DNA of 64,000 nucleotides from UBA1794 sp050946375 (GTDB taxonomy: Bacteria; Bacteroidota; Bacteroidia; Bacteroidales; Bacteroidaceae), in NCBI GenBank assembly GCA_050946375.1, contig JBMNUT010000014.1:1-64000 (forward strand), in the 5' to 3' direction. The notes under the pieces are model-generated. The model was not told where the DNA came from. It did not search any database and worked only from the letters and a program-made list of their open reading frames with translations. Position 1 is the stretch's first letter. Each line of letters begins with the position of its first letter. Of this stretch, positions 35,388-43,225 are shown one piece after another. The position numbers and the translations under genes were made by a program.

Positions 35388-37355
35388 ATGACGGAAGAAG
35401 AGAAACTCAACGCCGAACATGCCTATTCGGCCAGCAACATTCAAGTGTTGGAAGGATTGGAAGCCGTGCGCAAACGGCCTGCCATGTATATCGGCGACAT
35501 AAGCCTGAAGGGTTTGCACCATTTGGTGTACGAGGTTGTGGACAACTCCATAGACGAAGCTCTGGCAGGCTACTGCTCACACATCGAAGTAGGCATATAT
35601 CCCGACGGTTCCATCAGCGTGCAGGACAACGGGCGCGGTATCCCGGTAGATTACCACGAGAAGGAAAAGCGCTCGGCACTGGAGGTGGTCATGACCGTGC
35701 TGCATGCCGGCGGTAAGTTCGACAAGGGAAGTTATAAGGTTTCCGGTGGACTTCACGGCGTAGGCGTATCGTGTGTGAACGCACTCTCTACGCACATGAC
35801 GACGCAGGTTTACCGCGACGGGAAAATCTATCAGCAGGAATACGAGAAGGGCCATCCGCTCTACCCCGTGAAAGTGGTAGGCGAGTGCCCCATTGAGCAG
35901 ACCGGAACGCGCCAGCAGTTCTGGCCCGATCCGGAAATCTTCACGGTGACGGAATACCAATATGCCACGCTGGCCAGCCGTATGCGCGAGCTCGCTTATC
36001 TGAACGCCGGCGTGCGCATCACGCTGACTGACTACCGTGAGAAAAACGAGGATGGCTCTCCCAAGCAGGAGGTGTTCTATTCGGAACAAGGCCTGCGTGA
36101 GTTTGTCCGTTACATCGACTCTTCGCGCGAACACCTCTTCGACGATGTGATTTACATCAATACCGAAAAGCAGGGTACGCCGGTGGAAGTGGCCATCATG
36201 TACAATACTTCCTACAACGAGAGCCTTTATTCTTACGTAAACAACATCAACACCATCGAGGGCGGTACGCATCTGGCCGGTTTCCGCCGCGCATTGACCC
36301 GCACACTGAAGAAGTACGCCGAGGACAACAAGATGCTGGACAAGGTGAAAGTGGAGATTGCCGGCGACGACTTCCGCGAGGGTCTGACGGCCGTCATCTC
36401 CATCAAAGTGGCCGAACCTCAGTTTGAAGGTCAGACAAAGACCAAGTTGGGCAACAACGAGGTGATGGGCGCTGTGGACCAAGCCGTAGGGGAAGCGCTT
36501 TCTTACTACCTGGAAGAGCATCCGAAGGAGGCCAAGCTCATCGTCGATAAGGTAATACTTGCAGCGCAGGCCCGCGTGGCAGCCCGCCGGGCGCGCGAGA
36601 CCGTGCGCAAGACTCCGATGGGTGGCGGCGGACTTCCCGGCAAGCTGGCCGACTGTACGCTGAAGGACCCTTCGAAGTGCGAGCTGTTCATTGTCGAGGG
36701 AGACTCCGCAGGCGGTTCGGCCAAGAGCGGGCGCGACCGTATGTTCCAGGCCATACTTCCCATCCGAGGCAAGATACTTAATGTAGAAAAGTCCATGTGG
36801 CACAAAGCATTCGAGAGCGACACGGTGAACAATATCATACAAGCTCTGGGCGTTCGCTTCGGTCTCGACGAGGAAGACTCCAAGGCGGCCAATCTGGAGA
36901 AGCTGCGTTATCATAAGATCATCATCATGACCGATGCCGATGTGGACGGTTCTCACATCGATACCCTCATCATGACGCTCTTCTTCCGCTATATGCCCGA
37001 ACTGATTCGCGACGGCTATCTCTATATCGCCACGCCGCCTCTCTACCGCTGCACCAAGGGTAAGACCAAGGCCTATTGCTACACCGATGCCGAGCGCGAG
37101 CGGTTTATCAAGACCTATGGCGAGGGTGGCACGGAAAAGGGTGTCATCACTCAGCGGTATAAAGGCTTGGGCGAGATGAATCCCGACCAGCTTTGGGAGA
37201 CAACCATGAATCCCGAAACCCGTATTCTCAAGCAGGTCGTTCTGGAGAATGCAGCCGAAGCCGACCAGATCTTTTCCATGTTGATGGGCGAAGACGTAGG
37301 CCCGCGGCGCGAGTTCATCGAGCAAAACGCCGTATATGCCAACATCGACGCCTGA
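35388..37355 (+). CDS. gyrB: DNA gyrase subunit B
   Basis: 655 residues. ATPase subunit of gyrase, introducing negative supercoils. GHKL ATPase: VYEVVDNSIDEALAGYC (about 46-62), VQDNGRGIPV, KVSGGLHGVG (about 118-127). TOPRIM region: FIVEGDSAGGSAKSGRDRMF (about 434-453), PIRGKILNVEK, MTDADVDGSHI. The C-terminal GYRB tail YKGLGEMNPDQLWETTMNP is at about 591-609. Length matches the short (non-gammaproteobacterial) GyrB. Confidence 0.98.
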   Translation: MTEEEKLNAEHAYSASNIQVLEGLEAVRKRPAMYIGDISLKGLHHLVYEVVDNSIDEALAGYCSHIEVGIYPDGSISVQDNGRGIPVDYHEKEKRSALEVVMTVLHAGGKFDKGSYKVSGGLHGVGVSCVNALSTHMTTQVYRDGKIYQQEYEKGHPLYPVKVVGECPIEQTGTRQQFWPDPEIFTVTEYQYATLASRMRELAYLNAGVRITLTDYREKNEDGSPKQEVFYSEQGLREFVRYIDSSREHLFDDVIYINTEKQGTPVEVAIMYNTSYNESLYSYVNNINTIEGGTHLAGFRRALTRTLKKYAEDNKMLDKVKVEIAGDDFREGLTAVISIKVAEPQFEGQTKTKLGNNEVMGAVDQAVGEALSYYLEEHPKEAKLIVDKVILAAQARVAARRARETVRKTPMGGGGLPGKLADCTLKDPSKCELFIVEGDSAGGSAKSGRDRMFQAILPIRGKILNVEKSMWHKAFESDTVNNIIQALGVRFGLDEEDSKAANLEKLRYHKIIIMTDADVDGSHIDTLIMTLFFRYMPELIRDGYLYIATPPLYRCTKGKTKAYCYTDAERERFIKTYGEGGTEKGVITQRYKGLGEMNPDQLWETTMNPETRILKQVVLENAAEADQIFSMLMGEDVGPRREFIEQNAVYANIDA

Positions 37356-37460
37356 CGGCGTACCTGCCTTTGCCCCTTGCAGGGCAGGGCGTGCAGACGT
37401 ATTATCCATGCTGCCGGACGGCTGGCCCAAGTGCCGGCCTATCCGGCGGCCTGCATATAG

Positions 37461-37524
37461 GGGAAAAGCGCCCGCGCTTTTCTCATTTTCCCCCGGCACT
37501 TTTCCCGGAAAGTGCCGGCACTTT
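37461..37524 (+). repeat. Iteron locus 10 (intergenic, gyrB to MATE)
   Basis: ggggaaaagcgcccgcgcttttc and ccggcacttttcccggaaagtgccgg are palindromic units of the family. Confidence 0.8.
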
Positions 37525-37598
37525 GTACGGAAACCGGCAGGGCATCTGTCGCTTTCCGCCCTTTGGATGAAACACAATACGCAGAACTCAAAATAGAA

Positions 37599-38978
37599 AT
37601 GAACGCAAAAGGAACACCCTTAGAGCTGGGCACTGCACCGATTGGCAAACTCCTCCTGAAGTATGCCGGCCCGGCTATTGTGGCTATGACAGCCTCTTCT
37701 CTGTACAACATCGTAGACAGTATTTTCATCGGTCATGGTGTGGGTCCTCTGGCGCTTTCGGCTTTGGCGCTGGCCTTCCCGCTGATGAACCTGGCGGCCG
37801 CCTTCGGTTCGCTGGTAGGCGTAGGCGGTTCTACGCTCTTGTCCGTGCGTTTGGGACAGAAGGACTACGAAAGTGCCAATGTCATACTGGGCAATGTATT
37901 GACTCTGAACCTGATAATAGGTCTTTCCTTTACCGTAATATTCCTTTTATTGCTCGACCCGCTGCTCATATTCTTCGGGGCGAGCGACGAAACCCTGCCT
38001 TATGCGCGCGACTTCATGCGCATCATCTTGCTGGGAAATGTAGTGACGCACATGTATTTGGGCTTGAATAACATGCTCCGCTCCTCCGGTTTCCCGCAGA
38101 AGGCCATGAAGGCTACCATCGGCACGGTGCTCTTTACGATTGTTCTGAACCCTATTTTCATTTTTCTCCTGGGGTGGGGCATCAAGGGAAGTGCGTTGGC
38201 TACCATCATTTCCCAGGTGATAATGCTCCAGTGGCAGTTCCGCTTTTTCACGAGGAAGGACAACTTCTTGCGTATTTCGCGTGAGAAAATGCGGCTTCGT
38301 GGGCGGCTCGTGCGCGAGGCCATCAGCATCGGTCTGGCACCGTTCTTCATGAATGCCGCCGCATGCGTCATCGTTATTCTCATCAATCAGGGACTTAAGC
38401 AAGGCTACGGCGAGTCGGGTGATATGGCCATCGGCGCCTACGGCATCGTGAACCGGGTGGTTTTCATTTTTGTCATGATAGTCATGGGCCTGAACCAGGG
38501 CATGCAGCCTATTGCGGGCTATAACTACGGAGCGCAGCAGTACGGGCGTCTGATAGAAGTGCTGAAGAAAACGGTATTTTATGCGGTGATTGTTACGACT
38601 GTCGGCTTCCTGCTTGGGCAGTTCTTCCCCGCAACGATTGCTTCGGCCTTTACCGACGACGCCGATCTTATAGCACTTTCGGTCGAAGGTATGCACATCG
38701 TAATGCTTTTCTTCCCGCTTGTCGGTTTCCAGATGGTGGCCTCCAACTTCTTCCAGAGCATAGGTATGGCGCAAAAGGCCATATTCCTTTCGCTTACGCG
38801 ACAGCTGATTTTCCTGATTCCCTGTCTGCTTTTCCTGCCCATGTTCGTGGGAAAAGAAGGCATCTGGTATAGCATTCCCGTGGCCGATGCGGCAGCTATT
38901 CTGATTTCGGCTACGATGCTGTTCTCCCAGCTGCGCACGTTTAAGAAACAAATCGCGTCAGAAACGAAAAAAATGTAG
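37599..38978 (+). CDS. MATE-family efflux transporter
   Basis: 459 residues, about 12 transmembrane helices in two halves. N-terminal LGTAPIGKLLLKYAGPAIVAM and SIFIGHGVGPLALSALALAF follow the MATE pattern; the second half has MNAAACVIVILINQGL and GMQPIAGYNYGAQQYGR. Exports cationic compounds or drugs in exchange for Na+ or H+; substrate unknown. The frame is open upstream through iteron locus 10, but the family N-terminus fits the ATG at 37599. No promoter or terminator is clear between gyrB and this gene. Confidence 0.9.
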   Translation: MNAKGTPLELGTAPIGKLLLKYAGPAIVAMTASSLYNIVDSIFIGHGVGPLALSALALAFPLMNLAAAFGSLVGVGGSTLLSVRLGQKDYESANVILGNVLTLNLIIGLSFTVIFLLLLDPLLIFFGASDETLPYARDFMRIILLGNVVTHMYLGLNNMLRSSGFPQKAMKATIGTVLFTIVLNPIFIFLLGWGIKGSALATIISQVIMLQWQFRFFTRKDNFLRISREKMRLRGRLVREAISIGLAPFFMNAAACVIVILINQGLKQGYGESGDMAIGAYGIVNRVVFIFVMIVMGLNQGMQPIAGYNYGAQQYGRLIEVLKKTVFYAVIVTTVGFLLGQFFPATIASAFTDDADLIALSVEGMHIVMLFFPLVGFQMVASNFFQSIGMAQKAIFLSLTRQLIFLIPCLLFLPMFVGKEGIWYSIPVADAAAILISATMLFSQLRTFKKQIASETKKM

Positions 38979-38987
38979 TAAATAAGT

Positions 38988-39614
38988 ATGGAAAACTTTG
39001 TAATCAATTTGGGCCGGGAGCTTGGCAGTGGCGGCCGCGAGATAGGGCGTGCGTTGGCAACCCACTATGGAATTGCTTTCTACGACAAGGAGTTGATAAC
39101 CCTTGCGGCAGAAGAAAGCGGACTGGACGTGCGCTTTTTCAAGCAAAACGACGAGCGGAACAAACGCCGCATCATGGGCGGAATTTTCGGGATGCGCTTC
39201 CCCTTTACCGTTGACGGTAACGTCGGACACGGAACGCCGCTGGATGGCGATCAGTTGTTCAAGGTACAGAGCGACGTCATCCGCAAGGCTGCGGAAAAAG
39301 GGTCGGGACTTTTCGTCGGGCGCTGCGCCGATTATGTCCTGCGCGACCATCCCCGCGCCGTAAGTATCTTCATTTCTGCTCATAAGGAGGACCGTTTGCG
39401 GCGAATCTCGGCCCTTTATGGCGTAGACTTGCGCAAGGCTGAAAATTTGATGGAGAAGGCTGACCGAAAAAGGTCGGAGTATTACAACTTTTACAGCCTC
39501 AAAACGTGGGGAGCTGCAGCCTCTTACGACCTTTGCATCAACTCTTCTGTCCTGGGCGTAGAGGAAACGGTCAAGTTCCTTTGCTCCTTCATCGACCGCC
39601 GCTTCGGCTTCTGA
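38988..39614 (+). CDS. Cytidylate kinase-like family protein
   Basis: 208 residues. P-loop-like N-terminus INLGRELGSGGREIGRALA (about 5-23), then GIAFYDKELITLAAEESGLD, and the arginine-rich lid R-C-A-D-Y-V-L-R-D-H-P (about 114-124) with HKEDRLRRI. This is the cytidylate-kinase-like (AAA_26) group common in Bacteroidales and not the essential Cmk; substrate unknown. It starts 9 bp after the MATE stop. Confidence 0.85.
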   Translation: MENFVINLGRELGSGGREIGRALATHYGIAFYDKELITLAAEESGLDVRFFKQNDERNKRRIMGGIFGMRFPFTVDGNVGHGTPLDGDQLFKVQSDVIRKAAEKGSGLFVGRCADYVLRDHPRAVSIFISAHKEDRLRRISALYGVDLRKAENLMEKADRKRSEYYNFYSLKTWGAAASYDLCINSSVLGVEETVKFLCSFIDRRFGF

Positions 39615-39622
39615 ACCGGCGG

Positions 39623-40918
39623 TCAGGACAAGTGGGAACAGATGCGGAGGAGTTCCGTGCCGTTCCCTATGAGCAACGCACATAAGAGTGCGAGCAACAG
39701 TACGTCGGCGGCAGGGCGGAGGCGGGAAGGTAGCTGCCCGTATCCCCAGCCCAGCAGCAGCGGTACGGCAAAGAGCCAGTGCCCTCCGAAGATGACGGCC
39801 TCATTCATGCCATAGCGCAGGACGAAATGGGCCAGGACGTCGATGCTCAGGAACAAAAGCAGCTGTTGCACATATTTGTTGCGGCGGGCTTTCCACGCTG
39901 CGGCTGTGCAGAGCAGCAGAACAATCCCTACGCATACTGTTTTCCAGTGCGCATCGCCGTAGGTCGAGGCCGGGCGGAGTACCGTCTCGGTGCCTACGGT
40001 TTGCGGCGTGAGCGGTGCGGTGAGCATCGTGCTGCCCCAGAAGTCGGTGAAGGCGCGCTGCATGAATTCGGAATCGCCGAAGATGAAATATTTTTTGAGC
40101 CGGATGGTTGTCTCGACGGGCGTAGGCTCCTCGGGTGCGAGTAGCTTGATTTTTACGGAATAGAGCGCAAATACGAGACACACGCAGGCGGCAAATGGCC
40201 AGGCACACCGCCACATCGTGCGGAAAATGCGGCGCCACGTCGTTATCCGCCGGTTGAGCAGCAAGAGCAAGAGTGGCTTGGCTGCGTTGGTAACGGTAAT
40301 GCCTCCGCACAAAAAGGTAAGCAGAAATACGCTGCGGCCCCGCACATATCCGCATTTCTTCCATTCTTCTGCCAGAAAGTAGAGGCTGAACACGAGTGCG
40401 GGCAGGGAGAATGTGTACGTTTCGATGGTGAACGACAGCACGGTGGTGGTGAAAAACGCCGCGCAGCACAGCGACAGCAGCAAAGCGCGCCTCGTGGGCA
40501 GCCCGACGATGCGGCGCAGGTAGCGGAAAACGAGCGTGACGGCGGAGGAAGTCAGCAGGCTCGTGCCGAGCACCAGGCCGAGAATGCCTGCGCGGGCATG
40601 CCCCATGGCCGAGAAGGGGAGGAGGAAAAAGGTTTTCAGTATGTGGAATACGTTGAAGAACGGATGGGAAATGTCGAACGTGCCGCCTCGTGTATATAAA
40701 TGGAATATGTTGTCGTATCCTAAATAGCTGCCTATTGTGCCTTCTTCCATGTCGATAAACGGAGTATGATACAGCACTTGTGCGCCCAGCCAGGCATAGG
40801 CCAGGAAAAGGGCGGCGCACAGGATGGCTTCGGCCTTGTCGGGCGGGAACAGAAGGGTACGCGCCTCGTGAAGCGTGGCGCGCAGGTTGCGCAAGGAGCG
40901 GAGTAAGTATTGCTTCAT
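39623..40918 (-). CDS. DUF6080-like polytopic membrane protein
   Basis: 431 residues, about 10-11 hydrophobic segments. An acidic loop after the first helix (FIDMEEGTIGSYLGYDNIFH) and long loops are reminiscent of GT-C glycosyltransferases or ArnT-like enzymes. I place it in DUF6080 from overall appearance. It is coupled by a 4-bp overlap to the HAD gene and probably functions with UbiA and HAD, perhaps using a polyprenyl-phosphate sugar (inference). Confidence 0.65.
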   Translation of the reverse strand: MKQYLLRSLRNLRATLHEARTLLFPPDKAEAILCAALFLAYAWLGAQVLYHTPFIDMEEGTIGSYLGYDNIFHLYTRGGTFDISHPFFNVFHILKTFFLLPFSAMGHARAGILGLVLGTSLLTSSAVTLVFRYLRRIVGLPTRRALLLSLCCAAFFTTTVLSFTIETYTFSLPALVFSLYFLAEEWKKCGYVRGRSVFLLTFLCGGITVTNAAKPLLLLLLNRRITTWRRIFRTMWRCAWPFAACVCLVFALYSVKIKLLAPEEPTPVETTIRLKKYFIFGDSEFMQRAFTDFWGSTMLTAPLTPQTVGTETVLRPASTYGDAHWKTVCVGIVLLLCTAAAWKARRNKYVQQLLLFLSIDVLAHFVLRYGMNEAVIFGGHWLFAVPLLLGWGYGQLPSRLRPAADVLLLALLCALLIGNGTELLRICSHLS

Positions 40919-41547
40919 GGGTTGGGTGTTTTTTGTCGGAAAGGTTTGTAGTGCGGGAATCGGGCCAGTGCCAACAGTGGTTTATCGCTGGCGCTGTCGC
41001 CGTAAACATGCAAGGCAAATTCAGAAAAGTGCGGCACTTTTTCCAAAAAGCGCCGCACCTTTTCCGGGCCCTTGCAGTTAGGGGTGGCAAAACGCCCGGT
41101 GAGCCGTCCGTTCTGCACTTCCGGTTCGGTGCCGATGACCTCTGTGAAGCCGGCCGTTTCGGCCCAGGGCCTGATCCATTGCGGCAGGGAGGCGCTGACG
41201 ATCAGCAGGCGTGCTCCCCTCTGGCGGTGGCGCTCGATGGCTTCGGCGGCTCCGGGGCGCAGCAGTTGCGGTATGCGTAGGGCATAGCGGCGGCAGCGGT
41301 GGAGGAATTCGGAGTAGTCCATCCCGCAGAAAAAGGAGCTGAAGATGCGTTCCTTGGCCCGTCCGGCGGGCAAGAGACGCAGTACTGCGGCTGCTTTCAT
41401 AAGGAGCATCAGCGGCATGCGGCAGAGGAAGGCGCGCCACCCGCAGGCGTGTATGAGGAAATCGGGCAGGGAATCGCACCGGATGAGGGTACCGTCGAAG
41501 TCGAATACGGCTATTTCCTGGGGTCGGGATGCGGGGGAATGGGTCAT
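40915..41547 (-). CDS. HAD-IB family phosphatase
   Basis: 210 residues. HAD motif I FDFDGTLIRCDS (about 16-27), motif II VSAS (about 115-118), lysine in CKGPEKV (about 157-163), motif III YGDSASDKPLL (about 181-191). The family includes PSP-like and decaprenyl-phosphoribose phosphatase-like enzymes; next to a UbiA prenyltransferase the latter role is attractive. It starts at the ATG 11 bp after the UbiA stop; a much longer upstream frame overlaps UbiA antisense-wise and was not used. Residues about 161-176 coincide with an iteron copy. Confidence 0.85.
   Translation of the reverse strand: MTHSPASRPQEIAVFDFDGTLIRCDSLPDFLIHACGWRAFLCRMPLMLLMKAAAVLRLLPAGRAKERIFSSFFCGMDYSEFLHRCRRYALRIPQLLRPGAAEAIERHRQRGARLLIVSASLPQWIRPWAETAGFTEVIGTEPEVQNGRLTGRFATPNCKGPEKVRRFLEKVPHFSEFALHVYGDSASDKPLLALARFPHYKPFRQKTPNP
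41021..41067 (-). repeat. Iteron locus 11 (inside HAD gene)
   Basis: Palindromic words aaaagtgcggcactttttcc and aaaaagcgccgcaccttttcc. The coding strand reads E-K-V-R-R-F-L-E-K-V-P-H-F-S-E, heptads in the same frame as loci 2, 4 and 5. Here it overlaps the conserved K-x-R segment of the enzyme. Confidence 0.75.
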
Positions 41548-41558
41548 TTTGCGGAGCT

Positions 41559-42443
41559 TTAATAGAGGATGAGTGCGAAGGTCAGGAGCCATCCTGCCAC
41601 GGTGATTTGCAGAAAGCGGTCGCGCAGGAGGATATCGGTGGGGTTGCAGTTTTGTTTTTCTACCAGTATGATTTGCAGGTAGCGCAGTATGCCGAGCAAA
41701 ACGAAAGGTATGGTGTAGTACATTTGCTGGTTGCTTCTGAGCATGACCTCGGGCGAGAGGGTATAGAGGATGTAGACCACGGCGATGAGGGCGGAGAGGA
41801 AAGTGAGCGTTACTTGCAGGTATTCCTCGGTATAGGCTTGGGCGTTTGGGCGCGAGATGCGCCCCGTCTGGCGGAAATTGCGCAGGTCGTCGGAGCGTTT
41901 GGCAAGGGCCAGGAAGAGTGCAATGAGGAACGTCATGATGACGAGCCAGTGGGAAATGCGGATGTCTGAGGCGGCTCCTCCGGCAAGCAGGCGGAGGATG
42001 AATCCGGCGGCTATGAGGGTGATGTCGAGCAGCGGGTATCGCTTCAGCCAGAGCGTGTAGCCCAGGTTGAGGACGACGTAGGCGGCGGCCAGCAGGGGCA
42101 GCGTTTGCGGGCGTCCAGCGGCAGGGTGGGCCAGGAGGATGCCCGTGCCGGCGGCCAGAAGCAGGCAGAGGAGCAGGATGGCTGTGGCAGGTGAAACGCT
42201 GCCTTCTGCAATCGGTCGGTAGCGTTTGAGCGGGTGTTGTCGGTCTTGGGGAGCGTCTTTCAGGTCGTTGAGGATATAGATGCCGCTGGATATGAGGCAG
42301 AATGCACCCGCTGCCCAGGCGGTTGCCGCCAGTTTGGTGCAATCGGTGATTTCCCGGCCGAAGAAGAGTGGCAGGAAGAGTATGAGGTTTTTGACCCATT
42401 GGGCCGGTCGGAGCAGTCGGATGAGCGGGGGTAGTTGGTGCAT
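41559..42443 (-). CDS. UbiA-family prenyltransferase (decaprenyl-phosphate phosphoribosyltransferase-like)
   Basis: 294 residues, about 8-9 transmembrane helices. The aspartate motif is NDLKDAPQDRQHPLKRYRPI (about 59-78), then LGYTLWLKRYPLLDI. The spacing and the QHP-KRxRP-I sequence fit the DPPR synthase branch (polyprenyl-phosphate + PRPP) better than quinone or heme prenyltransferases; this is judged by eye. First gene of the UbiA-HAD-DUF6080 unit. The mmdC terminator ends only about 16 bp before its start, and no promoter is visible. Confidence 0.82.
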   Translation of the reverse strand: MHQLPPLIRLLRPAQWVKNLILFLPLFFGREITDCTKLAATAWAAGAFCLISSGIYILNDLKDAPQDRQHPLKRYRPIAEGSVSPATAILLLCLLLAAGTGILLAHPAAGRPQTLPLLAAAYVVLNLGYTLWLKRYPLLDITLIAAGFILRLLAGGAASDIRISHWLVIMTFLIALFLALAKRSDDLRNFRQTGRISRPNAQAYTEEYLQVTLTFLSALIAVVYILYTLSPEVMLRSNQQMYYTIPFVLLGILRYLQIILVEKQNCNPTDILLRDRFLQITVAGWLLTFALILY

Positions 42444-42458
42444 GGGTTGTGTGTGGAT

Positions 42459-42516
42459 GGAAAAAGAGAGCAGCCCTTCCTCTCCGGTATATGGTGGGGA
42501 GTACGGGGCTGCTCTT
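42459..42516 (-). terminator. Terminator between mmdC and the UbiA gene
   Basis: The 10-bp stem AGAGCAGCCC/GGGCTGCTCT (42467-42476 with 42506-42515) is followed on the minus strand by CTTTTTCC. Confidence 0.8.
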
Positions 42517-42537
42517 GGGTATGGGGCGGCTGTTGCC

Positions 42538-42960
42538 TTATTCGTAGGTCACGAGGTCTGCGCCGTCCAAGACAGAGTCGCCGGTATTGACACATACTTC
42601 CTTGATAACTCCGGCAGTCGTGGCAGGAATGTTGTTTTCCATCTTCATGGCTTCCAGAATGATCAGGGTGTCGCCCTTCTTTACGGTATCGCCGGGTTTC
42701 ACTTTGATGGCTACGATGATTCCGGGGAGAGGCGATTTCTCGCTTTTCTTCGTAGCAGTCGGCTGTGCCGGAGCGGCAGCTTTGGCGGCAGGTCTGGGAG
42801 TTACGGCCGGGCGCACGGGGGCTGCGGCAGCCTGGAGCTCCTCTTCCAACTCTACGGAATAGGCCACACCGTTGACTTCTACCGTTACTTTCCCTTCTTC
42901 AGGCTCGCCGACGGTAACGGTATAGGGGTTTCCGTTGATTTTATACTTGTATTCTTTCAT
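42538..42960 (-). CDS. mmdC: Biotin carrier subunit of methylmalonyl-CoA decarboxylase
   Basis: 140 residues. Biotin/lipoyl domain at about 70-140 with the biotinylation site EAMKMENNIPA (lysine in MKM, about 106). It is preceded by an Ala/Pro-rich linker (about 45-68) and a small N-terminal domain. Carries CO2 for the carboxyltransferase encoded three genes upstream. Alternative: carrier of a propionyl- or oxaloacetate-specific complex. Confidence 0.9.
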   Translation of the reverse strand: MKEYKYKINGNPYTVTVGEPEEGKVTVEVNGVAYSVELEEELQAAAAPVRPAVTPRPAAKAAAPAQPTATKKSEKSPLPGIIVAIKVKPGDTVKKGDTLIILEAMKMENNIPATTAGVIKEVCVNTGDSVLDGADLVTYE

Positions 42961-42996
42961 ATTGTTCTGTGATGTTTGAAATGAAAATGATGGATT

Positions 42997-43185
42997 TTAT
43001 TTCCGGACGGGACGGCCGGGCATCAGGCAGGGCTTGAAGGCCCAGGCGGTAGAGATGCTGCGGATGGTGAGGCGATTCGACTCGATGTCGTGCGGCGACA
43101 GGAGCGTTTCGTACAAAGCCATTGCGATAGCTGCATATTCCTCGCTTGCGCGTCCGGGTTGATTGGATTGGTTTTCTGTATTCAT
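42997..43185 (-). CDS. Small OadG-like / decarboxylase accessory protein
   Basis: 62 residues. Sequence EEYAAIAMALYETLLS then a W-x-F-K...PGR ending resembles the soluble C-terminal tail of OadG-type gamma/delta subunits (E-x-x-A-A-I-A-x-A-x-x ... S-x-W-x-x-x-x-R). No transmembrane segment is present. It lies between mmdA and mmdC on the same strand, where related genomes carry a small subunit. Probable structural role in the complex. Confidence 0.65.
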   Translation of the reverse strand: MNTENQSNQPGRASEEYAAIAMALYETLLSPHDIESNRLTIRSISTAWAFKPCLMPGRPVRK

Positions 43186-43225
43186 GAGTCTTTTCTAATC
43201 GGAATATCCAGTGCGTATAATCGGT

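Noticed and set aside
40915..42399. 494-codon frame reading through UbiA into the HAD gene
   Set aside because: The upstream part is another frame of the UbiA gene; HAD motifs begin only after the ATG at 41547.
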